A stretch of DNA of 64,000 nt from contig NZ_RIBS01000002.1 in assembly GCF_003719825.1 (NCBI RefSeq), positions 620,001-684,000 of the forward strand, written 5' to 3'. How positions within the stretch are numbered: the stretch's first letter is position 1; every line of letters begins with the position of its first letter. The position numbers and the translations under genes are program-made. The notes beneath the pieces are model-generated. The model worked only from the letters and a program-made list of their open reading frames with translations, ran no database searches and had not been told where the DNA came from. This document shows positions 41,036 through 50,406 of the stretch, piece by piece. The stretch comes from Montanilutibacter psychrotolerans (lineage in GTDB: Bacteria; Pseudomonadota; Gammaproteobacteria; Xanthomonadales; Xanthomonadaceae).

Positions 41036-41851
41036 TCAGCGCGGTGTCGGCGAGGGCAGCGCCCAGCCGGAGCGCAGGCGCTGGTACTCGGGCTTTGGCA
41101 GCAACACGAACACGGGCTGGTGTTGCGGCCGCAGCCAGCCCAGCAGCGAGCGCATTGTCGCCTCGTCCATCGCCGTGCAGCCAGCGGTCGCCTCGTCGGC
41201 GGCTTTCCACAGGTGGGCGAAGATGCAGCTGCCCGCGTCGGCGGCACCTGCAGCGTTGTGCCCGATCACGAAGCCGAGCTTGTAGCGCTGGTCGCCGTTG
41301 GCGTGCAGGTCGCGGCGCATCGGCTCGGTGGATCCGGCCACCGCCGCGGCACCGACCTGGTCGCTGTCGACGATGCGGTTGTACAGCGGCGACTGGCTGA
41401 CATCGATGCAGTAGTCCGACGCGCGCATCGCGCGGTACGGCAGCGCGGTGCTGACGCCCGACGCGTAGCCGAATGCGCTGCCGATCGGGAACACGCCGGC
41501 CGGTGCGCGGCCGTCGCCTTCGCGTTTGGCCGGGCCGCCTTGCGCCGGGTGCAGGCCGCTGCCCCAGGCCGATCCAGCGCGTCCGATTACCACCGGTGCC
41601 GGCGCGGAGGCCGCTCGCCATTGGTCGCCGTCGCGTTCGAACGCCTGCAGTGTGCCCCGGCTTGCGTCCCAGTCCGCGGTGGTCACCAGTACCAGCTGCG
41701 TCGATCGCGACCACGGCAGCCCGGTGGCGGCATCGCCATCGGCCAGGCTGCGGCAGCCGCCGGCCAGCATCGCCAGCGCGACCGCCATCGCAACCATCGG
41801 CCAACGAATGGTTGTCGACGAAGGACGCAACGGCGAGGCGATGACGGACAT
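41036..41851 (-). CDS. L,D-transpeptidase-fold (YkuD-like) lipoprotein
   Basis: A 271-residue lipoprotein with lipobox LAGGC near residue 33. The C-terminal half has GRAPAGVFPIGSAFGY, a His motif IGHNAAGAADAGSC and the catalytic Cys in ATAGCTAMDEATM, the pattern of the YkuD-related group (COG3786). Such enzymes act on peptidoglycan stem peptides; whether it crosslinks or trims cannot be told. It is the fourth gene of the minus-strand murein unit. Confidence 0.82.
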   Translation of the reverse strand: MSVIASPLRPSSTTIRWPMVAMAVALAMLAGGCRSLADGDAATGLPWSRSTQLVLVTTADWDASRGTLQAFERDGDQWRAASAPAPVVIGRAGSAWGSGLHPAQGGPAKREGDGRAPAGVFPIGSAFGYASGVSTALPYRAMRASDYCIDVSQSPLYNRIVDSDQVGAAAVAGSTEPMRRDLHANGDQRYKLGFVIGHNAAGAADAGSCIFAHLWKAADEATAGCTAMDEATMRSLLGWLRPQHQPVFVLLPKPEYQRLRSGWALPSPTPR

Positions 41852-41920
41852 GGCGGAACTCCGTGCGGCGAAGGCGAGGGTGGCTGCCGTGCACTATGCC
41901 GGACAGATGAGGGTCTGACC

Positions 41921-42775
41921 CTAGTCGTCGAGCATGTCCTGGATGCGTTCGACGTTTGCGGCCAACTCGCCCAATCGGCCCGCGCCGGCCTCGCACACCA
42001 GCACGAAGATCAGGTCGAGCAGGTGTTGCAAGGCCGACTGGTACAGCAGCGGTTCGATGTGCGCACGTTCGTCGTGCGCCGACACCAGCAGCGAGGCGCC
42101 GGCCTGTGCGCGCAGCGGATTGGCCGTGTGCCGGGTGACCGACACCACCTTGCCGCCGCGCTCGCGGAACTGTCGGGCGACGTGGCACAGCGCGGCTTGC
42201 CGGCCGTGCTCGGAGAACGCCAGCAGCAGGTCGCGTGCGTCGGCGGTCGAGGTGCTGGCGGCCATCAGCACCGGATCGACGTGGTGCACGGCCAGGATGC
42301 CGGCCAACGAGAGCCGCATCGCGAACGCACGCGCCGGGATGCCGTCCTGGCCCAGGCCGATGACGAAGATCCGGCGTGCGCCATGGATCTCGGCGGCGAT
42401 GGCATCGATGCTGGCCGGAGGATTGATCAGGCGGGTTTCTTCTTCGGCGCGCGCCTTGCCTTGCCACAGGTTCTCGGCGATGGCGGCATGCGGGCCGGAG
42501 GGGCCTGGCCCTGCACCGACGGCATCATCGCCGCCGTTGCCGGTGCCGCGTGCGATCGCTTCGCCAACCGAGTACTTGAGGTCGGGATAGCCCTTGAATC
42601 CCAGCTTCTGGCTGAACTTCACCACGCTCGACTGGCTGATGCCCAGCGCGTTGGCCAACTGCTGCGAGGAGTAGTCGCGCAGCAGGTGCGAGTTCTCGAG
42701 GATGTAATCGGCGATGCGGCGTTCGATCGCCGACATCTGGTCGCGCTCGGCGCGGATCTTCAGCAACGGCTGCAT
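41921..42775 (-). CDS. MurR/RpiR-family regulator with SIS domain
   Basis: A 284-residue protein. The N-terminal HTH (SAIERRIADYILEN; SSQQLANALGISQSSVVKFSQKLGFKGYPDLK) is followed by a SIS domain (RIFVIGLGQDGIPARAFAMRL; LLLAFSEHGRQ), which normally binds sugar phosphates. MurR of E. coli answers to MurNAc-6-phosphate. The gene starts seven bases after the epimerase stop, so it is likely the local regulator of murein-derived compounds. Confidence 0.88.
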   Translation of the reverse strand: MQPLLKIRAERDQMSAIERRIADYILENSHLLRDYSSQQLANALGISQSSVVKFSQKLGFKGYPDLKYSVGEAIARGTGNGGDDAVGAGPGPSGPHAAIAENLWQGKARAEEETRLINPPASIDAIAAEIHGARRIFVIGLGQDGIPARAFAMRLSLAGILAVHHVDPVLMAASTSTADARDLLLAFSEHGRQAALCHVARQFRERGGKVVSVTRHTANPLRAQAGASLLVSAHDERAHIEPLLYQSALQHLLDLIFVLVCEAGAGRLGELAANVERIQDMLDD

Positions 42776-42782
42776 GGCGACC

Positions 42783-43880
42783 TCAATCGTCGATCGGTTC
42801 CAGGCCCCGGATCTCGCGGATCCCCAGGCCAGGCGCATCGGTGACGGTGATCTCCGACTCGTTGAAGATCACCCCGCCGTCGACCGGATTGAACGCGCAA
42901 AGCGACGGCCCGTCGAGGTCGACCTTGGTGATCACGTTGGACTTCGCGACCGCCACGTGCACGGCCGCGGCGACGCTGATGCTGGTTTCGATCATGCAGC
43001 CAATCATGCACTCCACGCCGTACATCGCGGCGATGTCGGCGATCTGGATGGCCTTGGAAATGCCGCCGGTCTTCATCAGCTTGATGTTGATGATGTCGGC
43101 GGCGCGCATGCGGATCAGGTCGATCACCTCGGCGGGGCCGAACACGCTCTCGTCGGCCATGACCGGCGCGTGCACGCGGTCGGTGACGTACTTCAGGCCC
43201 TCCAGGTCCTGCGCCTTGACCGGCTGCTCGACCAGCTCCAGGCGCACGCCGGCATCCTCCAGTTCCTGCAGCGCGTACACCGCTTGCTTGGCGGTCCAGC
43301 CCTGGTTGGCGTCCAGGCGGAGCAGGGCACGGCCCTCGACGGCGGCGTGGATCGCCTTGACCCGTTCGATGTCGACACCGATGTCCTTGCCGACCTTGAT
43401 CTTCAGCGACTCGAATCCACGGTCCACCGCGGCGATCGAGTCGGCCACCATCTTGTCGATGTAGTCGACGCTGATCGTGATGTCGGTGGTGATCACCGGG
43501 TCGCCACCACCGAGCATCTTGTACAACGGCGCGTTGTAGAGCTGGCCGAACAGGTCGTACACGGCGATCTCGACGGCAGCCTTGGCGCTGGTGTTCTTTT
43601 CCAGCGCGGTCTGGATCAGCTGGGTGATGCGGTTGAGGTTGGCGATCTCCTGGCCGATCAGGCGAGGGGCGATGAACTTGCGGATCGCCTCGACGATCGA
43701 GCCGTGCGTGTCGCCGGTGATCACCGCCGTCGCGGGCGCTTCGCCGTAGCCCACGTGGCCGGTGTCGGTGTGCACCGACACCACGATGTCCTCGACCGTA
43801 TCGACCGTGCGCAACGCGGTCTTGAACGGCGTCTTGAGCGGTACGCGCAGCATCCCGAAACGGATGGAGGTGATCTTCAT
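42783..43880 (-). CDS. L-Ala-D/L-Glu (dipeptide) epimerase, enolase superfamily
   Basis: A 365-residue enolase-superfamily enzyme. The KxK pair is K160/K162 (SLKIKVGKD), metal ligands are D190, E219 and D243, the opposing base is K267 in NIKLMKTGG, and the C-terminal DLDGP motif that holds the dipeptide ammonium group is present. These are the residues of known AE epimerases, which convert L-Ala-D-Glu from murein to L-Ala-L-Glu. It follows an NlpC/P60 gene by 21 bases. Confidence 0.93.
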   Translation of the reverse strand: MKITSIRFGMLRVPLKTPFKTALRTVDTVEDIVVSVHTDTGHVGYGEAPATAVITGDTHGSIVEAIRKFIAPRLIGQEIANLNRITQLIQTALEKNTSAKAAVEIAVYDLFGQLYNAPLYKMLGGGDPVITTDITISVDYIDKMVADSIAAVDRGFESLKIKVGKDIGVDIERVKAIHAAVEGRALLRLDANQGWTAKQAVYALQELEDAGVRLELVEQPVKAQDLEGLKYVTDRVHAPVMADESVFGPAEVIDLIRMRAADIINIKLMKTGGISKAIQIADIAAMYGVECMIGCMIETSISVAAAVHVAVAKSNVITKVDLDGPSLCAFNPVDGGVIFNESEITVTDAPGLGIREIRGLEPIDD

Positions 43881-43901
43881 GGGTCGTCGGCCGTATGGGA
43901 A

Positions 43902-45311
43902 TCAGGGGCGGATGCGCTGGATGCTGGTGATGCGATCGACGTAATCCTGGCTGTCGTCGAACAGCAGGGGCGTCAGCGGCGATACCGACACGCCGTTCAA
44001 CTTCGCACGGGTCACGCTGCCGTCGGCGCCGCGGTAACTGATGCCGGTGGTGTCGTGGATCACGTAGGGCTCGCCGGCGATCTCGCCGATCACCATCATC
44101 ACGTGGCCCGGGATGTAGACGAGGTCGCCGACCTGCAGCTCGCGCACCGCGGCCATGCGGCGGCCGCGATCCTCGACGTCGTCCAGGTCAACCCGGTTCA
44201 GCGCCGGGCTGGTGGCCTGGTCGCGGGTGTTGCGCGGCAGTTGCACGCCAACGCTGCGGTAGATCTCCGACACGAAGCCGCTGCAATCGCGGGCGTTGTA
44301 GGAATGCCCCCAGCCGTAGCGCTCGCCGAGAAACTTGAAGCCCTGGCGGATCACGTTGGCGCGGGTCAGCGGAAGGTAGCCGACGGTGGCGTCCTCGTTG
44401 CGCGGCAGCAGCGCCGGGGTGAATCCCAATGAGCCGTCGGCGTTGCGCAGCGGCAGTTCGATCACGTGCGCGGTGTAGGGGTGCTGACCGTTCACGGGGC
44501 GATCGGCTGGCCAGCGATCGAGCAGCGGCACGCGCGTGCCCATGTCCAGTTGCAATTGCGACACCGCCGGCTGCTCGGGCGTAAACACCGTGAGGGCGCT
44601 GGCACCGGTGACAACCACGTACGGTGCCTTGCCCACATAGCCAAACACCTGCTCGGCGCTGCCCTGTGCGATGCCGTCCTTCTCGACCCATGCCGTGTAC
44701 AGCGGGCTGACCACGAACCACCACTTGCCATCGCGGCTTTCGTGCACGATCGCAACCGGGCTGCCGGGAAACAGGCCACTTTCCTGGAAGCGATCGATGT
44801 CGGTCTCGCCGCGTGCGTCGAACACGCGCTGCCGGGTGGGGAACGTGCGCAGGTCGACGCGCCGCGTGACCAAGCCGTAGCGCGTGGCTTGCTCGGACGG
44901 GATCGCCTCGATCTGGGTGCTGGCCAGCCAGTCGTCGATGGCCGCCGACGGCACCGGTTCGCCCCGTTCGTCGAACAGCTCGACATCGGGTCGCGCCGAC
45001 ATCGATTCGACCCACGCCTGCACCTGCGTACGGTCCAGCGTGGCCGGCAGCGCCTGGAGTTCGTGGACGGACGGATCGGTCGCCGTCAGTCGGGCGTTCT
45101 GGGCCGCGATGGCGGTGCTGTCGAGCACGATCCGGTCGGCGTGCGGTTGGCGCTGGATCCAATAATCGGCATTCAACTGGCTTTCCTCCACTCCGATGAC
45201 GGCATGCGGCGGGACCGGCATGTCCCTTGCCGACGCAGACGGCGACGCGCACGCGGCAGCCAGCCCGGCGAGCGCGGCGACGACGGTGATCGCGATGTCG
45301 TGCAGGCGCAT
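43902..45311 (-). CDS. SH3-domain NlpC/P60 (C40) peptidase, probably murein dipeptidyl-peptidase
   Basis: A 469-residue exported protein. The signal segment ends in LAAAC (C21), a possible lipobox. The middle contains SH3-like strands (DLRTFPTRQRVF; VAIVHESRDGKWWFVVSPLY). The C-terminal NlpC/P60 domain has catalytic C343 (YNARDCSGFVSEIY) and H402 (YIPGHVMMVIG), with H418 as third residue. Such enzymes cleave between D-Glu and meso-diaminopimelate, yielding L-Ala-D-Glu, exactly the substrate of the next gene product. It is the first gene of the minus unit. Confidence 0.92.
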   Translation of the reverse strand: MRLHDIAITVVAALAGLAAACASPSASARDMPVPPHAVIGVEESQLNADYWIQRQPHADRIVLDSTAIAAQNARLTATDPSVHELQALPATLDRTQVQAWVESMSARPDVELFDERGEPVPSAAIDDWLASTQIEAIPSEQATRYGLVTRRVDLRTFPTRQRVFDARGETDIDRFQESGLFPGSPVAIVHESRDGKWWFVVSPLYTAWVEKDGIAQGSAEQVFGYVGKAPYVVVTGASALTVFTPEQPAVSQLQLDMGTRVPLLDRWPADRPVNGQHPYTAHVIELPLRNADGSLGFTPALLPRNEDATVGYLPLTRANVIRQGFKFLGERYGWGHSYNARDCSGFVSEIYRSVGVQLPRNTRDQATSPALNRVDLDDVEDRGRRMAAVRELQVGDLVYIPGHVMMVIGEIAGEPYVIHDTTGISYRGADGSVTRAKLNGVSVSPLTPLLFDDSQDYVDRITSIQRIRP

Positions 45312-45440
45312 GGGCGTCAGGCCGTCGCGACGCGGTGAGCGATGGTCAACGCCATGGCGGACGCACGGGTTGCGTGGCACTGCGGGTGGGGCATCGCGAG
45401 CATCAACGACCTCCTGCGCCATGCCGGTGCGGCACGCGTT

Positions 45441-45477
45441 GAGAATACATATTTCTCGTCATTCCAATTCAAGGAAT
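45441..45477. promoter_or_regulatory. two dyads in the divergent control region
   Basis: GAGAA-N7-TTCTC (45441-45445 with 45453-45457) and ATTCC-N7-GGAAT (45461-45465 with 45473-45477) lie side by side in a notably AT-rich stretch between the divergent murein units. Both have the same spacing. They are the best candidates for the operator of the RpiR-type regulator. Confidence 0.5.
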
Positions 45478-45546
45478 AATTTATTGACCGGTGTTCGCGG
45501 GCGTGCTACACAGCCACGACCTGGCGATCTGGGGTTCGACAGCGGC

Positions 45547-47070
45547 ATGTACGGTTCGGGGCTTCCAAGGGCGTTTCCATCGGCATTGCAGGCGAATCTG
45601 CCGCGACGATCCGTCGCAGCCGTGGTGCTGCTGGTGGTACTGCTGTGCCCGGCGATGGCCGCCGGGACGCAGACCGATGCGACCGGGATGGCAACCACGG
45701 TGGCACCGGTCGTGGAACGGATCGACAACGGCCAGTTCGCCCAGGCGCATGCCCTGATCGACAGCACCCTGATGCAACCTGGCATACCCGAATCCCAACG
45801 CACGGCGCTCGAGTTCGAACGCGAGCGCATGCGTCGCATCCTGATCGATTTCAGCCTCGATGAGGAAGCCGCCCGGCAACGCGTGCGCCGCTCGATACCG
45901 GATCTGCGCGACGCGGAGTTCGACGATTGGACGCGCTCGGGACTGTTGGAAAGCCTGCGCATCGACGGCAAGCGACGCTACTTCAATCGCTCCGTTTCCA
46001 ACCTCTTTCTGCTCAGTGCCGACGCCGCTTCGCGACGCACGCCGCCGGTGGCACCGCCCCAGGACGGCCCTCACACCCGCACGCATCCGCACCATCGCCA
46101 GGTGCGGCAACTGGCGATCGCCAGCGGCCAGGCCAGCGCCGCGCCGCGCCGGGTGCGCGTGACCCAGACGCTCACCGTCGAAGCCGGCGCAGTGCCTGCC
46201 GGCGAGCTGGTGCGCGCGTGGGTTCCGTACCCGCGCAACCTGCCGGGACAGCAGCAGGACATCCGCCTGCTCGACAGCGAACCTTCCAAAGCACTCGTCG
46301 CATCGGAGTCGGCGCAGCAACGTACGGTGTACCTGGAACAGCCTGCAGTCGCCGGCACGCCGACGCGGTTTTCGATCCAGTACGAACTCACCGTGCTTGG
46401 CCGCTACCACCAGATCGATCCGTCCCGCGTGCTCGCCCTGGGCGAGCGCCCGGACCTGGCGCCATACCTCGTCGAGCGCTCGCCGCACATCGTCTACACC
46501 GATGCGCTGCGCCGGTTCTCGCGTGAGGCGGTGGGCGACGAGCGCAACCCATACCGGATCGCGCAGAAGCTGTTCGCCGCGGTCGATCGCATCCCGTGGG
46601 CGGGCGCACGCGAGTACGCCACGTTGTCCAACATCAGCGACTACGCGTTGCACGCCGGGCACGCCGATTGCGGCCAGCAGACCCTGCTGCTGATGGCGCT
46701 GTTGCGGCTCAACGGCATACCGGCGCGCTGGCAGTCGGGGATGGTCTATTCCGATGGCGACTACGACAACCTGCACGACTGGGGCCAGCTGTATCTCGCC
46801 CCCTACGGCTGGGTGCCGATGGACGTGACGACCGGGCGCCTGGACGACACCGATCCGGGCATCGAGTGGTTCTACCTCGGCGGCCTGGATGCCTACCGCA
46901 TCGCCTTCAACGACGACTACGCGAGCGATCTGTTCCCGGCCAAGCATCACTTTCGATCGGACACGGTCGACTCGCAACGCGGCGAAGTGGAATGGCAAGG
47001 GGGAAACCTCTACTTCGACCAATGGGACTACAGCTTCGAAGCGCGGGTGGTTTCGCCGACGCGCGACTGA
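45547..47070 (+). CDS. transglutaminase-like exported protein
   Basis: A 507-residue protein with a signal peptide (residues 21-39). The C-terminal transglutaminase core has C375 (GHADCGQQTLLLMALLRLNG), H410 (NLHDWGQLYL) and D426 (VPMDVTTG), a complete Cys-His-Asp triad. Bacterial members are proteases or amidases rather than crosslinkers. As the first gene of the plus murein unit it may cut peptides before uptake by the next gene product. The start has no strong ribosome-binding site and is uncertain. Confidence 0.85.
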   Translation: MYGSGLPRAFPSALQANLPRRSVAAVVLLVVLLCPAMAAGTQTDATGMATTVAPVVERIDNGQFAQAHALIDSTLMQPGIPESQRTALEFERERMRRILIDFSLDEEAARQRVRRSIPDLRDAEFDDWTRSGLLESLRIDGKRRYFNRSVSNLFLLSADAASRRTPPVAPPQDGPHTRTHPHHRQVRQLAIASGQASAAPRRVRVTQTLTVEAGAVPAGELVRAWVPYPRNLPGQQQDIRLLDSEPSKALVASESAQQRTVYLEQPAVAGTPTRFSIQYELTVLGRYHQIDPSRVLALGERPDLAPYLVERSPHIVYTDALRRFSREAVGDERNPYRIAQKLFAAVDRIPWAGAREYATLSNISDYALHAGHADCGQQTLLLMALLRLNGIPARWQSGMVYSDGDYDNLHDWGQLYLAPYGWVPMDVTTGRLDDTDPGIEWFYLGGLDAYRIAFNDDYASDLFPAKHHFRSDTVDSQRGEVEWQGGNLYFDQWDYSFEARVVSPTRD

Positions 47071-47153
47071 AGCCAACGGCGCATCGGCGCACGTGCGCCG
47101 CGCTGACGCACGCACCGATTCAACAGCATCGATCGATCACAGGGACGAGGAAG

Positions 47154-50120
47154 ATGAAGGCTTTGCGCAGGTCCGCACTCTGTCTGGCACTGGGAATGTG
47201 CCTGGCTTCGCTGGCGCCGATGGCTGTCGCCAGCGACGGCTCCGTGGTGGGCCGCACCGCCCCCGGCGCGGAAGTGACCGTGCGCAACCCGGCCACGGGC
47301 TTCTCCCGTATCGTGCAAGCCGACGCCAGCGGCAGCTACCGCTTTCCGTTCCTGCCGGTCGGCAGCTACGTGCTGGAAGTGCGCAAGGACGGCGCGACGC
47401 TCGGTGAGCCGGTCGAGATCAACGTCAGCCTGGGCAACGCCACGCATGTCTCGGCCGCCGCGACCGGCGGCGTATCGACGCTGGACAGCGTCGAGGTGGT
47501 CGGCTCGCGCGTGGTCAACGCCGTGGACGTGAGTTCGACGGAATCGGCAACCAACGTCACCCGCGAGGAGTTGGCCAGGCTGCCGGTCGAACGCGACCCG
47601 CTGGCTGTCGCGTTGCTGGCGCCCGGCCTGACCAAGGGCGAGTTCGGGGGCGTGTCGTTCGGTGGTTCGTCGGTGGCCGAAAACACCGTCTACATCAACG
47701 GACTCAACGTCACCGACTTCTACAACCGCGTGGGCTTCTCGTCGGTGCCGTATGCGTTCTACAAGGAGTTCCAGGTCAAGACGGGCGGCTACTCCGTCGA
47801 GTTCGGCCGGACCACCGGCGGCGTCATCAATGCCGTGACGCGCTCGGGCAGCAACGCGTTCGAATTCGGGGCCGAAGCGGCGTGGGAGCCGGCCTTCCTG
47901 CAGACCAGCGCGAGCGACCACTACGGGGCGCAGGGCAATCCGGAGATCATCGCAAGTCACGACGAGTACGACCGCAGCAGCGTCAACTTCTACGCGTCTG
48001 GCCCGATCATCCGCGATCGGCTGTTCTTCTTTGCGATGTACGAATTGCGCGACTACCAACCGCAGAACACCACCGATTTGGGCGACTCGATGTCACTGGG
48101 CAACTCCGACGATGCGTTCTGGGGAGGCAAGCTCGACTGGCAGATCAGCGACAGCCACCAGCTCGAACTTCTCGCATTCTCGGATCAGAACGCGACCGTC
48201 ACCAAGGTTCACGGGTTCGACCTCGGAAGCGGACGTCGCACCGGCTACCAGAACACGCGGTTCCTCGACAATGGTGGCAGGAACTGGTCGCTGACCTACA
48301 CCGGTTACCTGACCGATGCACTGTCGATGAAGGCGCTGTACGGCGAGAACGAGCGCCAGTTTTCTCAGAAGAGCCTCAATGATATCGACTGCAACCGCGT
48401 TCGCGACCTTCGCGACGGCATTAGCAAAAGAGATGTCGGCTGTACCAACATCAGCAGCGTCATCGAACGCGGCGACGAGCGCGAGGCCGCGCGCCTGGAC
48501 TTCGAATGGGCGCTGGGGGGCCACCTGCTGCGCTTCGGCATGGACCGTGAGGTCAATACCTCCCACCATCAGCAGTACTACCCCGGCAACCGCCTTCTGT
48601 ACGAGATCCGTGACACGCAGCCGGGCACGACGCTGGATAACGGCGGAACCGTTCCCGACGATGTGTTCGCCTACGTGCGCACCCGCACCAACGAGGTGGA
48701 CGGCCAGTTCGAGTCCGTCAACACGGCCTACTACATCGAAGACAATTGGGCCGTCACCCCGGGCCTCGTGCTCAACGCGGGCCTGCGCCTGGAGGCGTTC
48801 GACAACAAGGATTCGGACGGCCGCAGCTACATCAAGATGGACGACATGCTGGCGCCTCGCCTGGGCTTTTCCTGGGACCTGAAGGGCAATGCCAGCACCA
48901 AGCTGTTCGGCAACCTCGGCCGCTACTTCCTGCCCGTGGCCAACGTGATCAACATCAAGCAGGCCGGCGGCTTCTTCGATGAGCGCACCTTCTATGTCTT
49001 CGAAGGATTCGAGGACTTCGAGTACAACGGCCAGATCTATCAGCGTCCGATCCTGGGTGCGCAGATCGGCCCGGTCGACAACTCGCAGGGCGATGGCACG
49101 GTGGGTGACCTGCGCGCCGAGGTCGACTCGGACATGGACCCGGTCTACCAGGACGAACTGATCCTGGGCTACCAGTCGATGATCGACGAGAAGTGGTCGT
49201 GGGGCGTGCGCGGCATCTACCGCAAACTGCACAACGCCATCGACGACATGTTCATCACCTCCAACGGCATCCTCTGCGGCGGCGAGCCAAGCGAAATCGG
49301 CTGGGTGATGGCCAACCCGGGAGAGAACGTCACCGTCTACACCGATACCAACTGCGACGGCGAAAGCGACGGCTACGTCACCATCGACACGTCGACGGCG
49401 GGCTGGGCGCTGTACGACCACGACGGCAACTACCTGGGCGAACGCGGCTGGAGCAAGCCGCGGCGCGACTACAAGGCCTTGGAGCTCACCCTGGACCGTG
49501 CGTGGGACGACACGTGGTCATTCAACGCCTCGTACACGCTGGCCTTCAACAAGGGAAACGCGGAAGGGCCGATCAATTCCGATACGGATTTCTCCGATAC
49601 GGGCCGCACCGAGAACTTCGACGACCCGTGGGTCAACTTCGGTGGCTACGGATACCTGCCCAACGACCGGCGCCATCAGTTCAAGTTCCGTGGAGGCTAT
49701 GCGTTCTCCGAGCATTGGCAGGTCGGTGCCACGTTGACGGCCCAGTCGGGCCGCCCGGTCAACGCGTTTGGCGCGGGCAATCCGTTCGACGGTACCAACT
49801 ACCACAGCTACTACATCTGCGTGTCGAACTGCACGGCAACCAACCCATCGGAACGCGTGTACCAGCACTACGGACGTGGCGCGGGCGGAAACCTCGGCTG
49901 GACCTACGACGTGGGGGCCAACATCAGCTACCTGCGCTCGTTCGGTGACACCCGATTGCGGGTCAAGCTCGCCGTGTACAACCTGCTGAACCAGGAGCGG
50001 GTGACCGAGGTCGACGACGAGCTGGAAGCCGATATCGGCTTTCGCAATCCGGAGTACCTGCAAGGCACCGACTATCAGTCGCCGCGGTACGCGCAGTTCA
50101 CGGTGTCGGTCGACTTCTGA
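47154..50120 (+). CDS. TonB-dependent receptor with N-terminal carboxypeptidase-regulatory-like domain
   Basis: A 988-residue protein with a signal peptide ending near AVAS. The N-terminal Ig-like domain (GAEVTVRNPATGFSRIV; DASGSYRFPFLPVGSYVLEV) is followed by a plug (VVGSRVVNAVDVSSTESATN; FGGSSVAENTVYINGLNVTD) and a long beta-barrel ending YAQFTVSVDF with the terminal Phe. This is the Oar-like/peptide-receptor layout common in Xanthomonadaceae. GAGGA precedes the ATG. The gene lies between a transglutaminase and a beta-lactamase-family gene, so import of peptides or muropeptides is likely. Confidence 0.93.
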   Translation: MKALRRSALCLALGMCLASLAPMAVASDGSVVGRTAPGAEVTVRNPATGFSRIVQADASGSYRFPFLPVGSYVLEVRKDGATLGEPVEINVSLGNATHVSAAATGGVSTLDSVEVVGSRVVNAVDVSSTESATNVTREELARLPVERDPLAVALLAPGLTKGEFGGVSFGGSSVAENTVYINGLNVTDFYNRVGFSSVPYAFYKEFQVKTGGYSVEFGRTTGGVINAVTRSGSNAFEFGAEAAWEPAFLQTSASDHYGAQGNPEIIASHDEYDRSSVNFYASGPIIRDRLFFFAMYELRDYQPQNTTDLGDSMSLGNSDDAFWGGKLDWQISDSHQLELLAFSDQNATVTKVHGFDLGSGRRTGYQNTRFLDNGGRNWSLTYTGYLTDALSMKALYGENERQFSQKSLNDIDCNRVRDLRDGISKRDVGCTNISSVIERGDEREAARLDFEWALGGHLLRFGMDREVNTSHHQQYYPGNRLLYEIRDTQPGTTLDNGGTVPDDVFAYVRTRTNEVDGQFESVNTAYYIEDNWAVTPGLVLNAGLRLEAFDNKDSDGRSYIKMDDMLAPRLGFSWDLKGNASTKLFGNLGRYFLPVANVINIKQAGGFFDERTFYVFEGFEDFEYNGQIYQRPILGAQIGPVDNSQGDGTVGDLRAEVDSDMDPVYQDELILGYQSMIDEKWSWGVRGIYRKLHNAIDDMFITSNGILCGGEPSEIGWVMANPGENVTVYTDTNCDGESDGYVTIDTSTAGWALYDHDGNYLGERGWSKPRRDYKALELTLDRAWDDTWSFNASYTLAFNKGNAEGPINSDTDFSDTGRTENFDDPWVNFGGYGYLPNDRRHQFKFRGGYAFSEHWQVGATLTAQSGRPVNAFGAGNPFDGTNYHSYYICVSNCTATNPSERVYQHYGRGAGGNLGWTYDVGANISYLRSFGDTRLRVKLAVYNLLNQERVTEVDDELEADIGFRNPEYLQGTDYQSPRYAQFTVSVDF

Positions 50121-50211
50121 TCACGTTTTCGGCAGCCAAGGGTGCGGGGCTGCCAGTAACCCTGCAAGGAAGGCGGGGGGCGGCGTGGGGGTGACAGGCC
50201 TCTGCGTTCGG

Positions 50212-50254
50212 GCTCCCTGGCGTGTATTGCGCGCCAGGGAGCTTCGCTGGTTTT
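50212..50254 (+). terminator. 11-bp hairpin after the TonB receptor gene
   Basis: GCTCCCTGGCG (50212-50222) pairs perfectly with CGCCAGGGAGC (50232-50242) around a nine-base loop, and TTTT follows eight bases later. The gap weakens it as an intrinsic terminator. A second weaker stem, GGCAGCC/GGCTGCC, lies at 50131-50154. Confidence 0.55.
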
Positions 50255-50406
50255 GCAAGCAAGGCGATCGCGGCTTGTCACGGGCCGCGTCATCATCGCA
50301 ACGCGCGTTGAGGTCATCGCCCGGGTGGTGGCTGCGCGAGTGATGCGACGGTCGCGCCGGGCATGTCTGTCCGCGCGGGATGGGTGTTTTGGACAGCGGA
50401 GTGCGA

